Of a DNA stretch of 64,000 nt, positions 35,501 through 42,536 are shown piece after piece. The notes below the pieces were generated by a model that searched no databases, was not told the DNA's origin, and saw nothing but the letters and a program-made list of their open reading frames with translations. Source of the stretch: Methylibium sp965279545 (lineage in GTDB: Bacteria; Pseudomonadota; Gammaproteobacteria; Burkholderiales; Burkholderiaceae_C); the NCBI RefSeq assembly GCF_965279545.1, contig NZ_OZ257250.1:3472001-3536000 (forward strand). The letters are read 5' to 3'. Numbering within the stretch: position 1 is the first letter of the stretch; each line of letters starts with the position of its first letter. The position numbers were made by a program, and so were the translations under genes.

Positions 35501-35745
35501 ACGAAAGCGCAGTGCGCGACCTGGGCGACCCGGTGTTGAAGCTCATCGCGCAAGAGCTGACGCAGAAGCTGCGTGGTAGCGCTACGGTGGACTGGCAGAA
35601 ACGCGACAGCATCCGCGCGCGACTGCGCAACCTAGTGCGCATCACGCTGCGGCGGCACAAGTACCCGCCGGACATGCAAGAAGAAGCGATCCGCCTAGTG
35701 TTGCAGCAGGCCGAGCGGCTTGCAGACGACTGGTCGAATACGTGA
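32593..35745 (+). CDS. hsdR: Type I restriction endonuclease motor subunit HsdR
   Basis: A 1050-residue subunit. The N-terminal PD-(D/E)xK nuclease has RRPDLV (Asp143) and VLELKN (Glu157-Lys159). The SF2 translocase has Walker A QGSGKSISM (about 318-326), the DEAH box IADEAHRSQYG, motif III GFTGTPVE, and late helicase motifs MTGFDVPCLH-like and QAIARVNRVFRDKQGG. The C-terminal helical domain assembles with HsdM2S. Length and motif order are complete, so restriction is probably functional. It is the last gene of the cluster. Confidence 0.97.
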   Translation: MISEDELERLCLTWFQDVGWTFRHGPDIAPDAQSPVRKDWREVVLSSELETALTQLNPQTPPVVLQEAAALVSRPDQPSLLQNNRRLHELLCDGVPVEITDAQGLKRGDRVRLIDFDNPERNRFLVVNQFTVQGSKGKPRRPDLVCFINGLPIAVLELKNTASETADIWSAFNQLQTYKDEIPDLFVFNQALVISDGLHARIGSLTASRERYLPWRTVKNENDRPLLQFELETVVRGFFAPALLLDYIRTFILFEQADGHIVKKIAGYHQFHAVREAVRATVIAASTPPAGQAQEPRATYGQEVQPGSRKGGIVWHTQGSGKSISMLCFAAKLMREPAMGNPTLVIVTDRNDLDGQLFQTFVGARSLLKEQPQQANDRDELRALLAGRPAGGIIFSTVQKFAPAPGEEQFPKLTSRTNVVVIADEAHRSQYGLRAVLDRKTGAYKYGFAKHLRDALPGATFVGFTGTPVESADKDTRAVFGDYVSVYDIQDAVDDGATVPIYYESRLAKLDINQAQIEQLNAEVEEVFEDEEDVAQREAEKGKWAQLEKLVGAEPRLKQVAADLVAHYEARSAALSGKAMVVCMSRAICAQLYEEIRLLRPAWHNADPAQGAMKVVMTGSAADPAALQPHITNSSTKKLLEKRFKDAADPLQLVIVRDMWLTGFDVPCLHTLYVDKPMRDHNLMQAIARVNRVFRDKQGGLVVDYIGIAAELRSALKTYTESRGKGQPTLQAAEALAKLKELMDVARGRLHGFDYSAYLTKAVTLLIPAANHVLSQDEGKKRWADVVLGITKAFSLCGTLDEAVALREEIAFFQAIKTVIAKATESDKKLSEDQRNAVLKQILDNAVVAEGVADIFKLAGLDRPDIGILSDAFLEEVRQLPQKNFAVELLRKLLNEEVRSRSRTNVVLEKKFGDRLQDALNRYRSRAVESAQVIEELIAMAKEFREAAKRGDQLGLNPSELAFYDALANNESAVRDLGDPVLKLIAQELTQKLRGSATVDWQKRDSIRARLRNLVRITLRRHKYPPDMQEEAIRLVLQQAERLADDWSNT

Positions 35746-35823
35746 CCTTGCCAACCCGGTGCCTCACCGATGTCAGTCGACACGGTTGATGCATAACGGG
35801 CGGGTCCACACGAATCAAACACG

Positions 35824-36132
35824 ATGTACGAAATCAACCAGAACGAAGTCCCCTCTTCGTTCATCGACCTCTTCATCCCCCGTGGCGCCACGCGGCCCAG
35901 CGAGAGCCGCGAGGTCATCGCGGCGCGCTACGAGCTGTGTGAAGACCTGGCGCAGATGCTGACCGAGCACGCCGTGGCGACGCGCGCCGACCTGGGCGTC
36001 ACCGAACTCGACGTGCTGGGGCAGTTGCTTCGCGGCCTGCAGACGGCCGATTCGGTCGTCACGCCCGGAGAGGCGCATTGGGTGGTGAGTCGGCTGACGG
36101 AGCTGCTGGACTGGCCGGCGCTCGCGCCGTAG
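35824..36132 (+). CDS. Small conserved protein of unknown function
   Basis: A 102-residue acidic soluble protein beginning MYEINQNEVPSSFIDLFIPR and containing REVIAARYELCEDLAQMLTE. I recognise this as a family seen repeatedly in Burkholderiales genomes, sometimes labelled as ATPase-related, but no function is established. It has no membrane segment. It lies 78 nt after hsdR on the same strand and probably has its own promoter. It may be a neighbour, not a part of the restriction system. Confidence 0.72.
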   Translation: MYEINQNEVPSSFIDLFIPRGATRPSESREVIAARYELCEDLAQMLTEHAVATRADLGVTELDVLGQLLRGLQTADSVVTPGEAHWVVSRLTELLDWPALAP

Positions 36133-36188
36133 GGGACAACGGCTCAGCCGCTGGCCGGTCGTCCCCCCGTGCTGTGTTGCGGCTGAGG

Positions 36189-36353
36189 TCAGGGGTTGGC
36201 AGCGCGGTAGGCCGCGCGCTTCGCGCTGTGCGCGGCCACCCGTTCGGCGGCGCCCGCGAGGCCGCGCTTGGCATCGCGTGTGGCGCGCTTGAGTCGATCG
36301 CGGAGTACGTGGAGCTTGGTACGGTGCTTGTGGGCTGCAGTGGCTTTGGACAC
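36189..36353 (-). CDS. Possible 54-residue very basic protein
   Basis: A GTG-initiated frame gives an Ala/Arg/Lys/His-rich protein containing HKHRTKLHVLRDRLKRATRD and ERVAAHSAKRAAYRAANP. Heptad-like spacing of Leu and Arg suggests one amphipathic helix with nucleic-acid-binding character. No clear ribosome site is visible. It fills an otherwise empty spacer. The regular helix pattern is better than in the alternative frames, but the low complexity makes the call uncertain. Confidence 0.35.
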   Translation of the reverse strand: MSKATAAHKHRTKLHVLRDRLKRATRDAKRGLAGAAERVAAHSAKRAAYRAANP

Positions 36354-36429
36354 GGGTCGGTCGCTTTCGTCGTGGTTGTGAGAAAGCCGTGTCTACGCGC
36401 TATGCGCCGGTCTGTCCGTGCGCTGTCCC

Positions 36430-36705
36430 ACACAGCCGGCCGGGGGCCGCATCGGCCTGGCCAACCGGACGCCCGACGGCTTCACCGGCCAGCTCTTCAA
36501 GACCATCGGCAAGCACGTGCCGCCGCCGGCGGGCATCGAGTCGCCGGCGCTGTGGGGCACGGCCGCGCGCATCCACGAGCTGTTCGCCGCGCAGGCCCGG
36601 CTGGAGGCCGACCTGATGGCGCTGATGGCCCGCTACAACCGCGCCGAGGACGGCACGATGGTCGCGCCCAGCGAGTACCTGGAGATCGTGGTCACCAAGC
36701 GTTGA
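36430..36705 (+). pseudogene. Remnant of a SAM-dependent methyltransferase (truncated, internal deletion)
   Basis: The frame reads GGRIGLANRTPDGFTGQLFK, then ...SPALWGTAARIHELF, then ADLMALMARYNRAEDGTMVA and PSEYLEIVVTKR. From memory of UbiE-type class I methyltransferases, these are the C-terminal half and the extreme C-terminus. The N-terminal SAM-binding domain is missing, and about 50 residues that should separate the HELF and ADLMALM blocks have been lost. No start codon or ribosome site fits. I read it as decayed DNA, not a working gene. Confidence 0.65.
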
Positions 36706-36764
36706 TTCCGCCTTGCGCCGGAGGGCCTCTGCGACCGTCGAAGCCGCTTCGGCATAACGACCGA

Positions 36765-37358
36765 CTACCCGCGTCGCGGGCCGAAGATCCGGGCGAACTC
36801 GGTGTGCTTGGCCTGCAACCACGTGACGGTCAGGTCGCCATTGCACTCCAGCGCGTCGTAGATGTCGCGGATGAGATCGTTGTCGACCTTCTTGGCAGCC
36901 TTCATCTTGGCCAGCAACTCCCAGCCGTGCCAGATGGGCAGCTCGAAGTCGGCTGCCAGCAGGTGCATGCCCAGATCGTCGGTCACCACGATGGCGTCGC
37001 GCACCTGGCCAAACGCCAGGACACGGCAGTCCGTGTCGGACGGCGGGTCGCGCCTGCCGGTGGTGTACCGGTCCACATCGGTCAGCACATGGCCGCGTAG
37101 CACGCTGTGGGCGTTGCCCAGCGCGGTCTTCTCGGCGGCATTCAGCCGAATCTGGGCGGCGTCCCGCTCGGCGCCGAACGCCTCGTCGTCGAACCACGGA
37201 AACCTGGAGCGAAGCGTCCGGTTGCGTCGAACCTCGTCTTCAACGTCCTTCAGCACCGTGAGCACATAGTCCTTCTGCCCGAACTTCACACCGAGCAACG
37301 GTCTGATGCGTTTGGCCAGCCGGAGATAGGTGTTGGTGTCGAGCAGAACCAGAGTCAA
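36765..37358 (-). CDS. PIN-domain ribonuclease-like protein (toxin candidate)
   Basis: A 197-residue protein. It begins MTLVLLDTNTYLRLA with the first PIN Asp (D7), has a Glu-rich region at about 40-42 (VEDEV), and acidic residues at 108-110 (SDTD) and 127-128 (VVTDDLGM), so the metal-binding quartet appears complete. PIN toxins cleave RNA. The start is a TTG that overlaps the stop of the XRE-ImmA/IrrE gene (TTGA, 37355-37358), which makes the pair translationally coupled. It is longer than classic VapC (about 130 aa), with a C-terminal extension of about 55 residues. Confidence 0.82.
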   Translation of the reverse strand: MTLVLLDTNTYLRLAKRIRPLLGVKFGQKDYVLTVLKDVEDEVRRNRTLRSRFPWFDDEAFGAERDAAQIRLNAAEKTALGNAHSVLRGHVLTDVDRYTTGRRDPPSDTDCRVLAFGQVRDAIVVTDDLGMHLLAADFELPIWHGWELLAKMKAAKKVDNDLIRDIYDALECNGDLTVTWLQAKHTEFARIFGPRRG

Positions 37359-38485
37359 CGCGTCAGCTCGTCGTGGATGGCCTGGGCATCCGGCAACGCG
37401 ATGCTCATCACCTGTTGCACGTACCCGATGCCGGTGCCGCGTTCGCGCAGCATCGCCTGCAGGGCCGGAAAGAAGACCGACTTGAAGACACCGTGCGCTG
37501 CCGCGATGTACGTCGCGGGTTCAGGCGGTAGCGGCTGGAAGAGCGTCGCGCTGACCAGTTCGCCTCGCACGCTGTCGCTATTGCGAGTTGCGTGCACCTG
37601 CTGAGGTGTCGTCTTCAACGGCGGCAAGCCCAGTGCGTGGGCGTACTTGCTGACCTCGTTGTATACGCTGTAGAGCGAGATCATGTGCTGCTGAGCAAAG
37701 CCGTGCAGTGCACCGATGCTGCTGCCGGACGTGCGCCTTTGGCTCGCGCTGACATAGGCGTGGTGGGCCAGCTCCCGCGGAAACAGCAACGCACCGGCAA
37801 ACGCATCGGCGAAGTCCTCGCCTTCGTCCTTGCCTGCCAATGTCGGCGTGAAGACGTGCGCCAGCTCGTGCGCCATCCAGAACTTGAAGTCCTCTAGATG
37901 GGTGTCGAGGTTCAGATAGATGAAGGTGACCTTTTCTGCGGGCAGCAGGATGTGCAGCGCGTTCTCGTGCGTTTTCCGGGCACCCCACATGACGGGAACG
38001 ATGACCGCGTCGTTCTCGGCAAACTGGCCGATGAGGTGCTCGTACGAGAGCACGGCCTCCTGGCCGATGCCCAGCTTGGCGCGTACGGCTGCTGCCGTGG
38101 CCTGGAGGCTCTCATAGGCCAGCGAGGTATCCGAAATCTGAGTTCGCAGCGACTGTCGCGTCGGCAGGTAAGCTACCAGCGGCTTGAGCAGCGCGCCCAT
38201 GGCGCGAGCGCGCGAAACGTGATCTTCTGTGGTCTTGGTGCCGCCCTTCTTCCGGAAGGCGATCACGGGTTGATGGGCCTCATCGGCCAGCACGAGTTGG
38301 TCGAAGCCCAGCGCCAACGTGGATGCCAGTTTCAGCAGCGTGGCGGGGCGGGGGAAGTCCACGCCCTTCATCCAGTTCGTGACGGCCTGGCCGCTCACGC
38401 CCAGTTCTTCTGCCAGTTGCTTTTGGTCCCAGCCCTTGGCGGCAAGCGCCGCTTTTATGGACTCTCTGTGGACAACTTTGTGCAT
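37355..38485 (-). CDS. XRE-family regulator fused to ImmA/IrrE metallopeptidase
   Basis: A 376-residue protein. The XRE helix-turn-helix (about residues 8-60; KQLAEELGVSGQAVTNWMKG) is followed by an ImmA/IrrE-type zinc peptidase with HELAH at 206-210 and downstream acidic residues (EDFADAFAGALLFP). Such fusions often act as antitoxin-regulators or stress-activated proteases that cleave a repressor. The ATG at 38485 begins the HTH; upstream frame is antisense. It is coupled to the PIN gene by a 4-nt overlap, so a protease-controlled toxin-antitoxin module is likely. Confidence 0.88.
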   Translation of the reverse strand: MHKVVHRESIKAALAAKGWDQKQLAEELGVSGQAVTNWMKGVDFPRPATLLKLASTLALGFDQLVLADEAHQPVIAFRKKGGTKTTEDHVSRARAMGALLKPLVAYLPTRQSLRTQISDTSLAYESLQATAAAVRAKLGIGQEAVLSYEHLIGQFAENDAVIVPVMWGARKTHENALHILLPAEKVTFIYLNLDTHLEDFKFWMAHELAHVFTPTLAGKDEGEDFADAFAGALLFPRELAHHAYVSASQRRTSGSSIGALHGFAQQHMISLYSVYNEVSKYAHALGLPPLKTTPQQVHATRNSDSVRGELVSATLFQPLPPEPATYIAAAHGVFKSVFFPALQAMLRERGTGIGYVQQVMSIALPDAQAIHDELTR

Positions 38486-38606
38486 AGGCGGTGGATTGTG
38501 GTGGCGAGAGAGTTGAAAATCAAGCGCAATCAAGTTCAACAGCGGGGAGGGACGCGTCTGAAAGCGTTCTTTCAATGCCGCGTCACAAATTAAAGATTGC
38601 TTTACC

Positions 38607-39188
38607 GTGCGGCTGCTGTGCGATGCACACCGGCTGCTGCTGGCCGGCGTCCGCGGCGCGGGCAAGCAGCCGGGCGAACTGCGCCGCTCGCAGAACTGGA
38701 TCGGCGGCGCGCGGTCGGGCCGGGCCGTGGTCGTGCCGCCGCCGCCCGACCGCGTGCCGGCCCTGCTGAGCGACCTGGAACGCTTCATTCACGACGCCCG
38801 GCCAGGCTTGCCGCCGCTGGTGCGGATTGCGCTGGTGCATGCGCAGTTCGAGACCATCCACCCCTTCCTCGACGGCGTGGAAACCGCTGCCTCCAATGCA
38901 GAGCGCAGCATCGTGGCCATCGCCACGCTGGTGGCCGCCGACCGCCGCCGCCTGCTGGCGGCACCGCGTGTCGGCGCCGTGGGCTTGCGCCTGTTCGAGC
39001 TGCTGCCCTTGATGCCGCGCTTCACCATCGAGCAGGTGCGCCGGAAGCTGGAGACCACCTTCCCCACGGCAACGGCGGCGGTGAAGCTGCTGGAGGAACT
39101 GGGCATCGTGACCGAGCTGACCGGGCAGAAGAAGAACCGCTGCTTCAGCTATGCGGCCTACGTGGAGCTGCTGGCCGGGGACACCTGA
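38607..39188 (+). pseudogene. Fic-family protein remnant lacking half of the catalytic loop
   Basis: A 193-residue frame from GTG 38607. It contains the Fic-family block RGAGKQPGELRRSQNWIGG, then VRIALVHAQFETIHPFLDG, and then passes directly to VETAASNAERSIVAIATLVA. In intact members HPFLDG is followed by NGRIGR and about 60 further residues before this block, so an in-frame internal deletion is inferred. The N-terminal inhibitory region is also missing. The C-terminal winged helix (FTIEQVRRKLETTFPTATAA) is preserved. Without GNGRxGR it cannot bind nucleotide in the Fic manner. It is divergent from the XRE gene. Confidence 0.72.
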
Positions 39189-39296
39189 CGGAAAGCGCGC
39201 GCGCGGAGATTCGACTCCGCGCCAGAATCAAGCCGCGCTCTTGCCAAGGCCAGGCCCGCTCCGGCCGCCACCCCTGAAGCGCGCCCGGAGGTGAAG

Positions 39297-40982
39297 ATGG
39301 CCGCAGACCTGCCGACCGACGGCGCCCCCAGCCGCCGCCACCAGATGTTCCCGGTGCTCAGCGACACCGAGATCGCGCGCGTCAGTCGCTTCGGTAGCGT
39401 GCGCCGCTATGCGCGCGGCGAGCGCCTGTTCGCGGCCGGCGAGGTGGGCCCGGGCATGTTCGTGCTGCTGGCGGGGGTGGTGTCGATCACGCAGCGCGAC
39501 GGGCTTGGCCGCGTGCTGCCCATCGCGCGCCAGGGGCCGGGTGAGTTCCTGGCCGAGGTGGGGCAGCTCTCGGGCCGCCCGGCGCTGGTCGACGGCACGG
39601 CCGAGGAAGACGTCGAGGCGCTACTCGTGCCGCCCGGCCAGCTGCGCGCGCTGCTCATCGCCGAAGCCGAGCTGGGCGAGCGCATCACCCGCGCGCTGAT
39701 CCTGCGGCGCGTGTCGCTCATCGAGTCCGGCGCCAGCGGCCCGGTGCTGATCGGCCCGTCGAGCGCGCCCGACATGCTGCGCCTGCAGGCCTTCCTGCGC
39801 CGCAACGGCCAGCCGCACCAGATCGTCTGCGCGCGGCAGGACGCCGACGCGGCGGCGCTCATCGCGCAGTACGGCGCGGCCGCGAACGAGGTGGTGGTGG
39901 TCTGCCCCGACGGCTCGGTGCTGCTCAACCCCACCGAGGAAGCGCTGGCGCGCTGCATCGGCATGGTCGACACGGCCGAGCGCAACGAGCTGTTCGACGT
40001 GGTCGTCGTCGGCGCCGGCCCGGCGGGCCTGGCCACGGCGGTCTATGCGGCGTCCGAAGGCCTGAGCGTGCTGGTGCTGGACTGCCGCTCGTATGGCGGC
40101 CAGGCCGGCGCCAGCGCGCGCATCGAGAACTACCTGGGCTTTCCCACCGGCATCTCCGGCCAGGCGCTGGCCGGGCGCGCCTACGTGCAGGCGCAGAAGT
40201 TCGGCGCCGAGATGCTCATTCCGGCCCAGGCCGTCGCGCTCGACTGCAGCCGCGCCGGCCAGTCGGGCGAGCTGCAGGTGAAGCTCGCCGACGGCCGGCG
40301 GCTGCGCTCGCGCTGCGTCGTCGTCGCGAGCGGTGCCCGCTACCGCCGGCCGGCGGTGCCGCGCCTGGCCGAGTTCGAAGGCCGGGGCGTCTGGTACTGG
40401 GCCTCGGCCGTCGAGGCGCGCCTGTGCTCGCAGGCCGAGGTGGCCTTGATCGGCGGCGGCAACTCGGCCGGGCAGGCCGCGGTGTTCCTGGCCCAGCACG
40501 CCGTGGCCGTGCACATGCTGGTGCGCAGCCCGGGCCTCGCGGCCAGCATGTCGCGCTACCTCATCGACCGCATCGAGGCCACGCCCAACATCCACCTGCG
40601 CCCGCACACCGAGCTGTCGCGGCTGGACGGCTGCACCGCCGAGGGCCTGGAAGGCCTGTGCTGGCGCGACCACCGCAGCGGCGCCGAGGAGCGGCACCGC
40701 ATCCGCCACCTCTTCCTGTTCGTCGGCGCCGAGCCGGAGGCCGCCTGGCTGCAGGGCTGCGGCGTGGTGGTCGACGCGCACGGCTTCGTGCGCACCGGCC
40801 AGGCGGCCGAGGGCAGCGCCTACCAGCCGGCCGCGCTGGAGTCGAACGTGCCGGGCGTGTTCGCGGTGGGCGACGTGCGCTCGGGCTCCGTCAAGCGCGT
40901 GGGCGGCGCCATCGGCGAAGGCGCCGCGGCGGTGGCGATGATCCACCAGCACCTGGCGGCGCGCGTGCCGGCGACCGCGTAG
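39297..40982 (+). CDS. Cyclic-nucleotide-binding domain fused to thioredoxin-reductase-like flavoprotein
   Basis: A 561-residue protein. The N-terminal cNMP-binding beta-roll (about residues 15-135; GEFLAEVGQLSGRPALVDGT) is followed by a short linker domain and a pyridine-nucleotide-disulfide-oxidoreductase module (about 235-555). That module has FAD motif VVVGAGPAGLATAVYAASEG, NADPH motif VALIGGGNSAGQAAVFLAQH and the FAD-closing GVFAVGDVRSGSVKRVGGAI. The usual CxxC redox pair of thioredoxin reductase is absent: the aligned position reads ASARIENYLGFPTG. It may act as a nucleotide-gated NAD(P)H oxidase or transfer electrons to another partner. ATG 39297 follows GGAGG. Confidence 0.9.
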   Translation: MAADLPTDGAPSRRHQMFPVLSDTEIARVSRFGSVRRYARGERLFAAGEVGPGMFVLLAGVVSITQRDGLGRVLPIARQGPGEFLAEVGQLSGRPALVDGTAEEDVEALLVPPGQLRALLIAEAELGERITRALILRRVSLIESGASGPVLIGPSSAPDMLRLQAFLRRNGQPHQIVCARQDADAAALIAQYGAAANEVVVVCPDGSVLLNPTEEALARCIGMVDTAERNELFDVVVVGAGPAGLATAVYAASEGLSVLVLDCRSYGGQAGASARIENYLGFPTGISGQALAGRAYVQAQKFGAEMLIPAQAVALDCSRAGQSGELQVKLADGRRLRSRCVVVASGARYRRPAVPRLAEFEGRGVWYWASAVEARLCSQAEVALIGGGNSAGQAAVFLAQHAVAVHMLVRSPGLAASMSRYLIDRIEATPNIHLRPHTELSRLDGCTAEGLEGLCWRDHRSGAEERHRIRHLFLFVGAEPEAAWLQGCGVVVDAHGFVRTGQAAEGSAYQPAALESNVPGVFAVGDVRSGSVKRVGGAIGEGAAAVAMIHQHLAARVPATA

Positions 40983-41033
40983 CCCACCGGCTCGCCGCGC
41001 CGGGCCTCGCGTGCGGGCGCGGGGTCGGCCGCG

Positions 41034-41918
41034 TCAGTCCAGCGCGAGTTGTCGGGCCAGATGCCCGTAGACCGTCGACACCCGCCGCAGGTGCCTCGAC
41101 TCGGGGTGGGTCAGCAGCCAGAGTTCGGTCTGGCAGTCGTCGAGCACCTCGGTCAGTTGCGTCAGGCCGGGGTGCGTTCTCGCCAGGAAGATCGGCAACA
41201 CGCCGACGCCGAGCCCCAGCGCCACCAGCTCCAGCACCGTCAGGATGCTGTTGACGCGCAAGCTCGGCACCGCCTTGGGAAAGTGCCGCTTGCGCCACAC
41301 CACCGAGGGATGCTCGGGCAGCGCGTCGTCCGGCGCCACCCACTGCGCCTTGCCGGCCTCCACGTCGGCGAAGCGCCTGACCGGCCCTTTCTTTGCCGCG
41401 AACAGGGCCACGCGAATCGGCCCCACATGCTTGCCCACCAGGTGCTGCGGCGGGCGCCTGGTGGCGCGCACGGCGATGTCGGCGTCGCGCCGTGTCAGGC
41501 TGGCCAGCTCGTTGCCGGTGTGCAGCTCGTAGCTCAGCAGCGGATGCAGGGCCTGCAGCGCCTTCAGCGCGGGTGCCACCAGGCCGTGAAGCACGGTGTC
41601 CGTCGTGGTGATGCGCACGGTGCCCGCCACCTGGTCGGGGCGCAGCTGGGCTGCGGAGCGGGCCGACTCCAGCGCCACCTCCAGCTGCTCGGCGTGCTCG
41701 GCCAGGGCCTGCGCCAGCTCGGACGCGCGGTACCCGGCCCGGGACCGCTCGAACAGCGCCTGCCCCAGGCCGCGCTCGATGCGCTGGAGGCCACGAAACA
41801 CGGTGGAGGCGTCCACCCCCAGCCGCTCGCCGGCTTCGGCCAGGGTGCCGGACCGCACCATCGCCAGCACCGTTTCCAGGTCGGGTGCACTCAGCTTGTA
41901 TTGCGTGGACGCAATCAT
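41034..41918 (-). CDS. LysR-family transcriptional regulator
   Basis: A 294-residue regulator. The N-terminal winged helix (about residues 8-70) contains MVRSGTLAEAGERLGVDAST and VFRGLQRIERGLGQALFERS. The effector domain (about 95-290) begins VRITTTDTVLHGLVAPALKA. It is divergent from the DoxX-like gene with a 78-nt shared spacer, so that gene is its most likely target. Ligand unknown. Confidence 0.93.
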   Translation of the reverse strand: MIASTQYKLSAPDLETVLAMVRSGTLAEAGERLGVDASTVFRGLQRIERGLGQALFERSRAGYRASELAQALAEHAEQLEVALESARSAAQLRPDQVAGTVRITTTDTVLHGLVAPALKALQALHPLLSYELHTGNELASLTRRDADIAVRATRRPPQHLVGKHVGPIRVALFAAKKGPVRRFADVEAGKAQWVAPDDALPEHPSVVWRKRHFPKAVPSLRVNSILTVLELVALGLGVGVLPIFLARTHPGLTQLTEVLDDCQTELWLLTHPESRHLRRVSTVYGHLARQLALD

Positions 41919-41996
41919 GGTGTGTATGGCTGCCTATTTTCATTGCGTCTCGGCAATCCTAGATTCTCCCCGTCGTTCACTCAATGGAGAGATGCC

Positions 41997-42419
41997 ATGA
42001 CTCGATTCGAAGACAGCGGTGCGGCGCCCTATGGCGTGGCGCTGCTGCGCGTGAGCCTGGGCGTGATGTGGATCGCCCATGCGCTGCTCAAGTGGTTCGT
42101 CTTCACGTTGCCGGGAACCGCGCAGTTCTTCGCCAGCGTGGGCTTTCCGGGCTTCCTGGCCTACCCGGTGTTCGCCGCCGAGCTGCTGGGCGGTTTGGCG
42201 CTGGTGTTCGGCCTCTACGCGCGCCAGGTGTCGCTGGCGCTGCTGCCGGTCATGGCCGCGGCCGCATGGGTCCATGTGCCCAACGGCTGGCTGCACACCA
42301 GCCCGGGCGGCGGCTGGGAGTACCCGCTGTTCCTGAGCGTGGCGTCGGTCGCGCTGTGGCTGATGGGCGACGGCGCGGCGGCGCTGCGCCGCAGCCGCCT
42401 TCTGGTGCCCGGCGGCTGA
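41997..42419 (+). CDS. DoxX-family inner-membrane protein
   Basis: A 140-residue protein with four hydrophobic segments and the DoxX pattern: LRVSLGVMWIAHALLKWFVF at the start, then ASVGFPGFLAYPVFAAELLGGLALVFGLY, and a conserved Trp-rich loop (HVPNGWLHTSPGGGWEYP). DoxX proteins are small membrane proteins linked to quinone or thiol redox chemistry; the exact role is unknown. It is divergent from a LysR regulator that probably controls it. Confidence 0.9.
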   Translation: MTRFEDSGAAPYGVALLRVSLGVMWIAHALLKWFVFTLPGTAQFFASVGFPGFLAYPVFAAELLGGLALVFGLYARQVSLALLPVMAAAAWVHVPNGWLHTSPGGGWEYPLFLSVASVALWLMGDGAAALRRSRLLVPGG

Positions 42420-42440
42420 GACGGCTTGCTGCCGCGGCCA

Positions 42441-42536
42441 CCCTCACACGCCGGCTCACACGAATGCAGCCTAGCTTCGGCGCTCTTCTTCACTTCAACG
42501 GAGACCGCTGTGCCGAAGCTTGCAATCGAACGAGCC
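42441..42536 (+). repeat. Duplicated leader, copy A (with CTCACACG direct repeats)
   Basis: This segment of about 96 nt is repeated at 42814-42908 at roughly 75-80% identity by eye. It covers the 5' leader, the ribosome site AACGGAGACCGC and the first 8-9 codons of the following gene. Near its start it contains CTCACACG twice (42443-42450 and 42455-42462), spaced 12 nt centre to centre. Such direct repeats are typical of BTAD/SARP binding sites. Confidence 0.8.
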
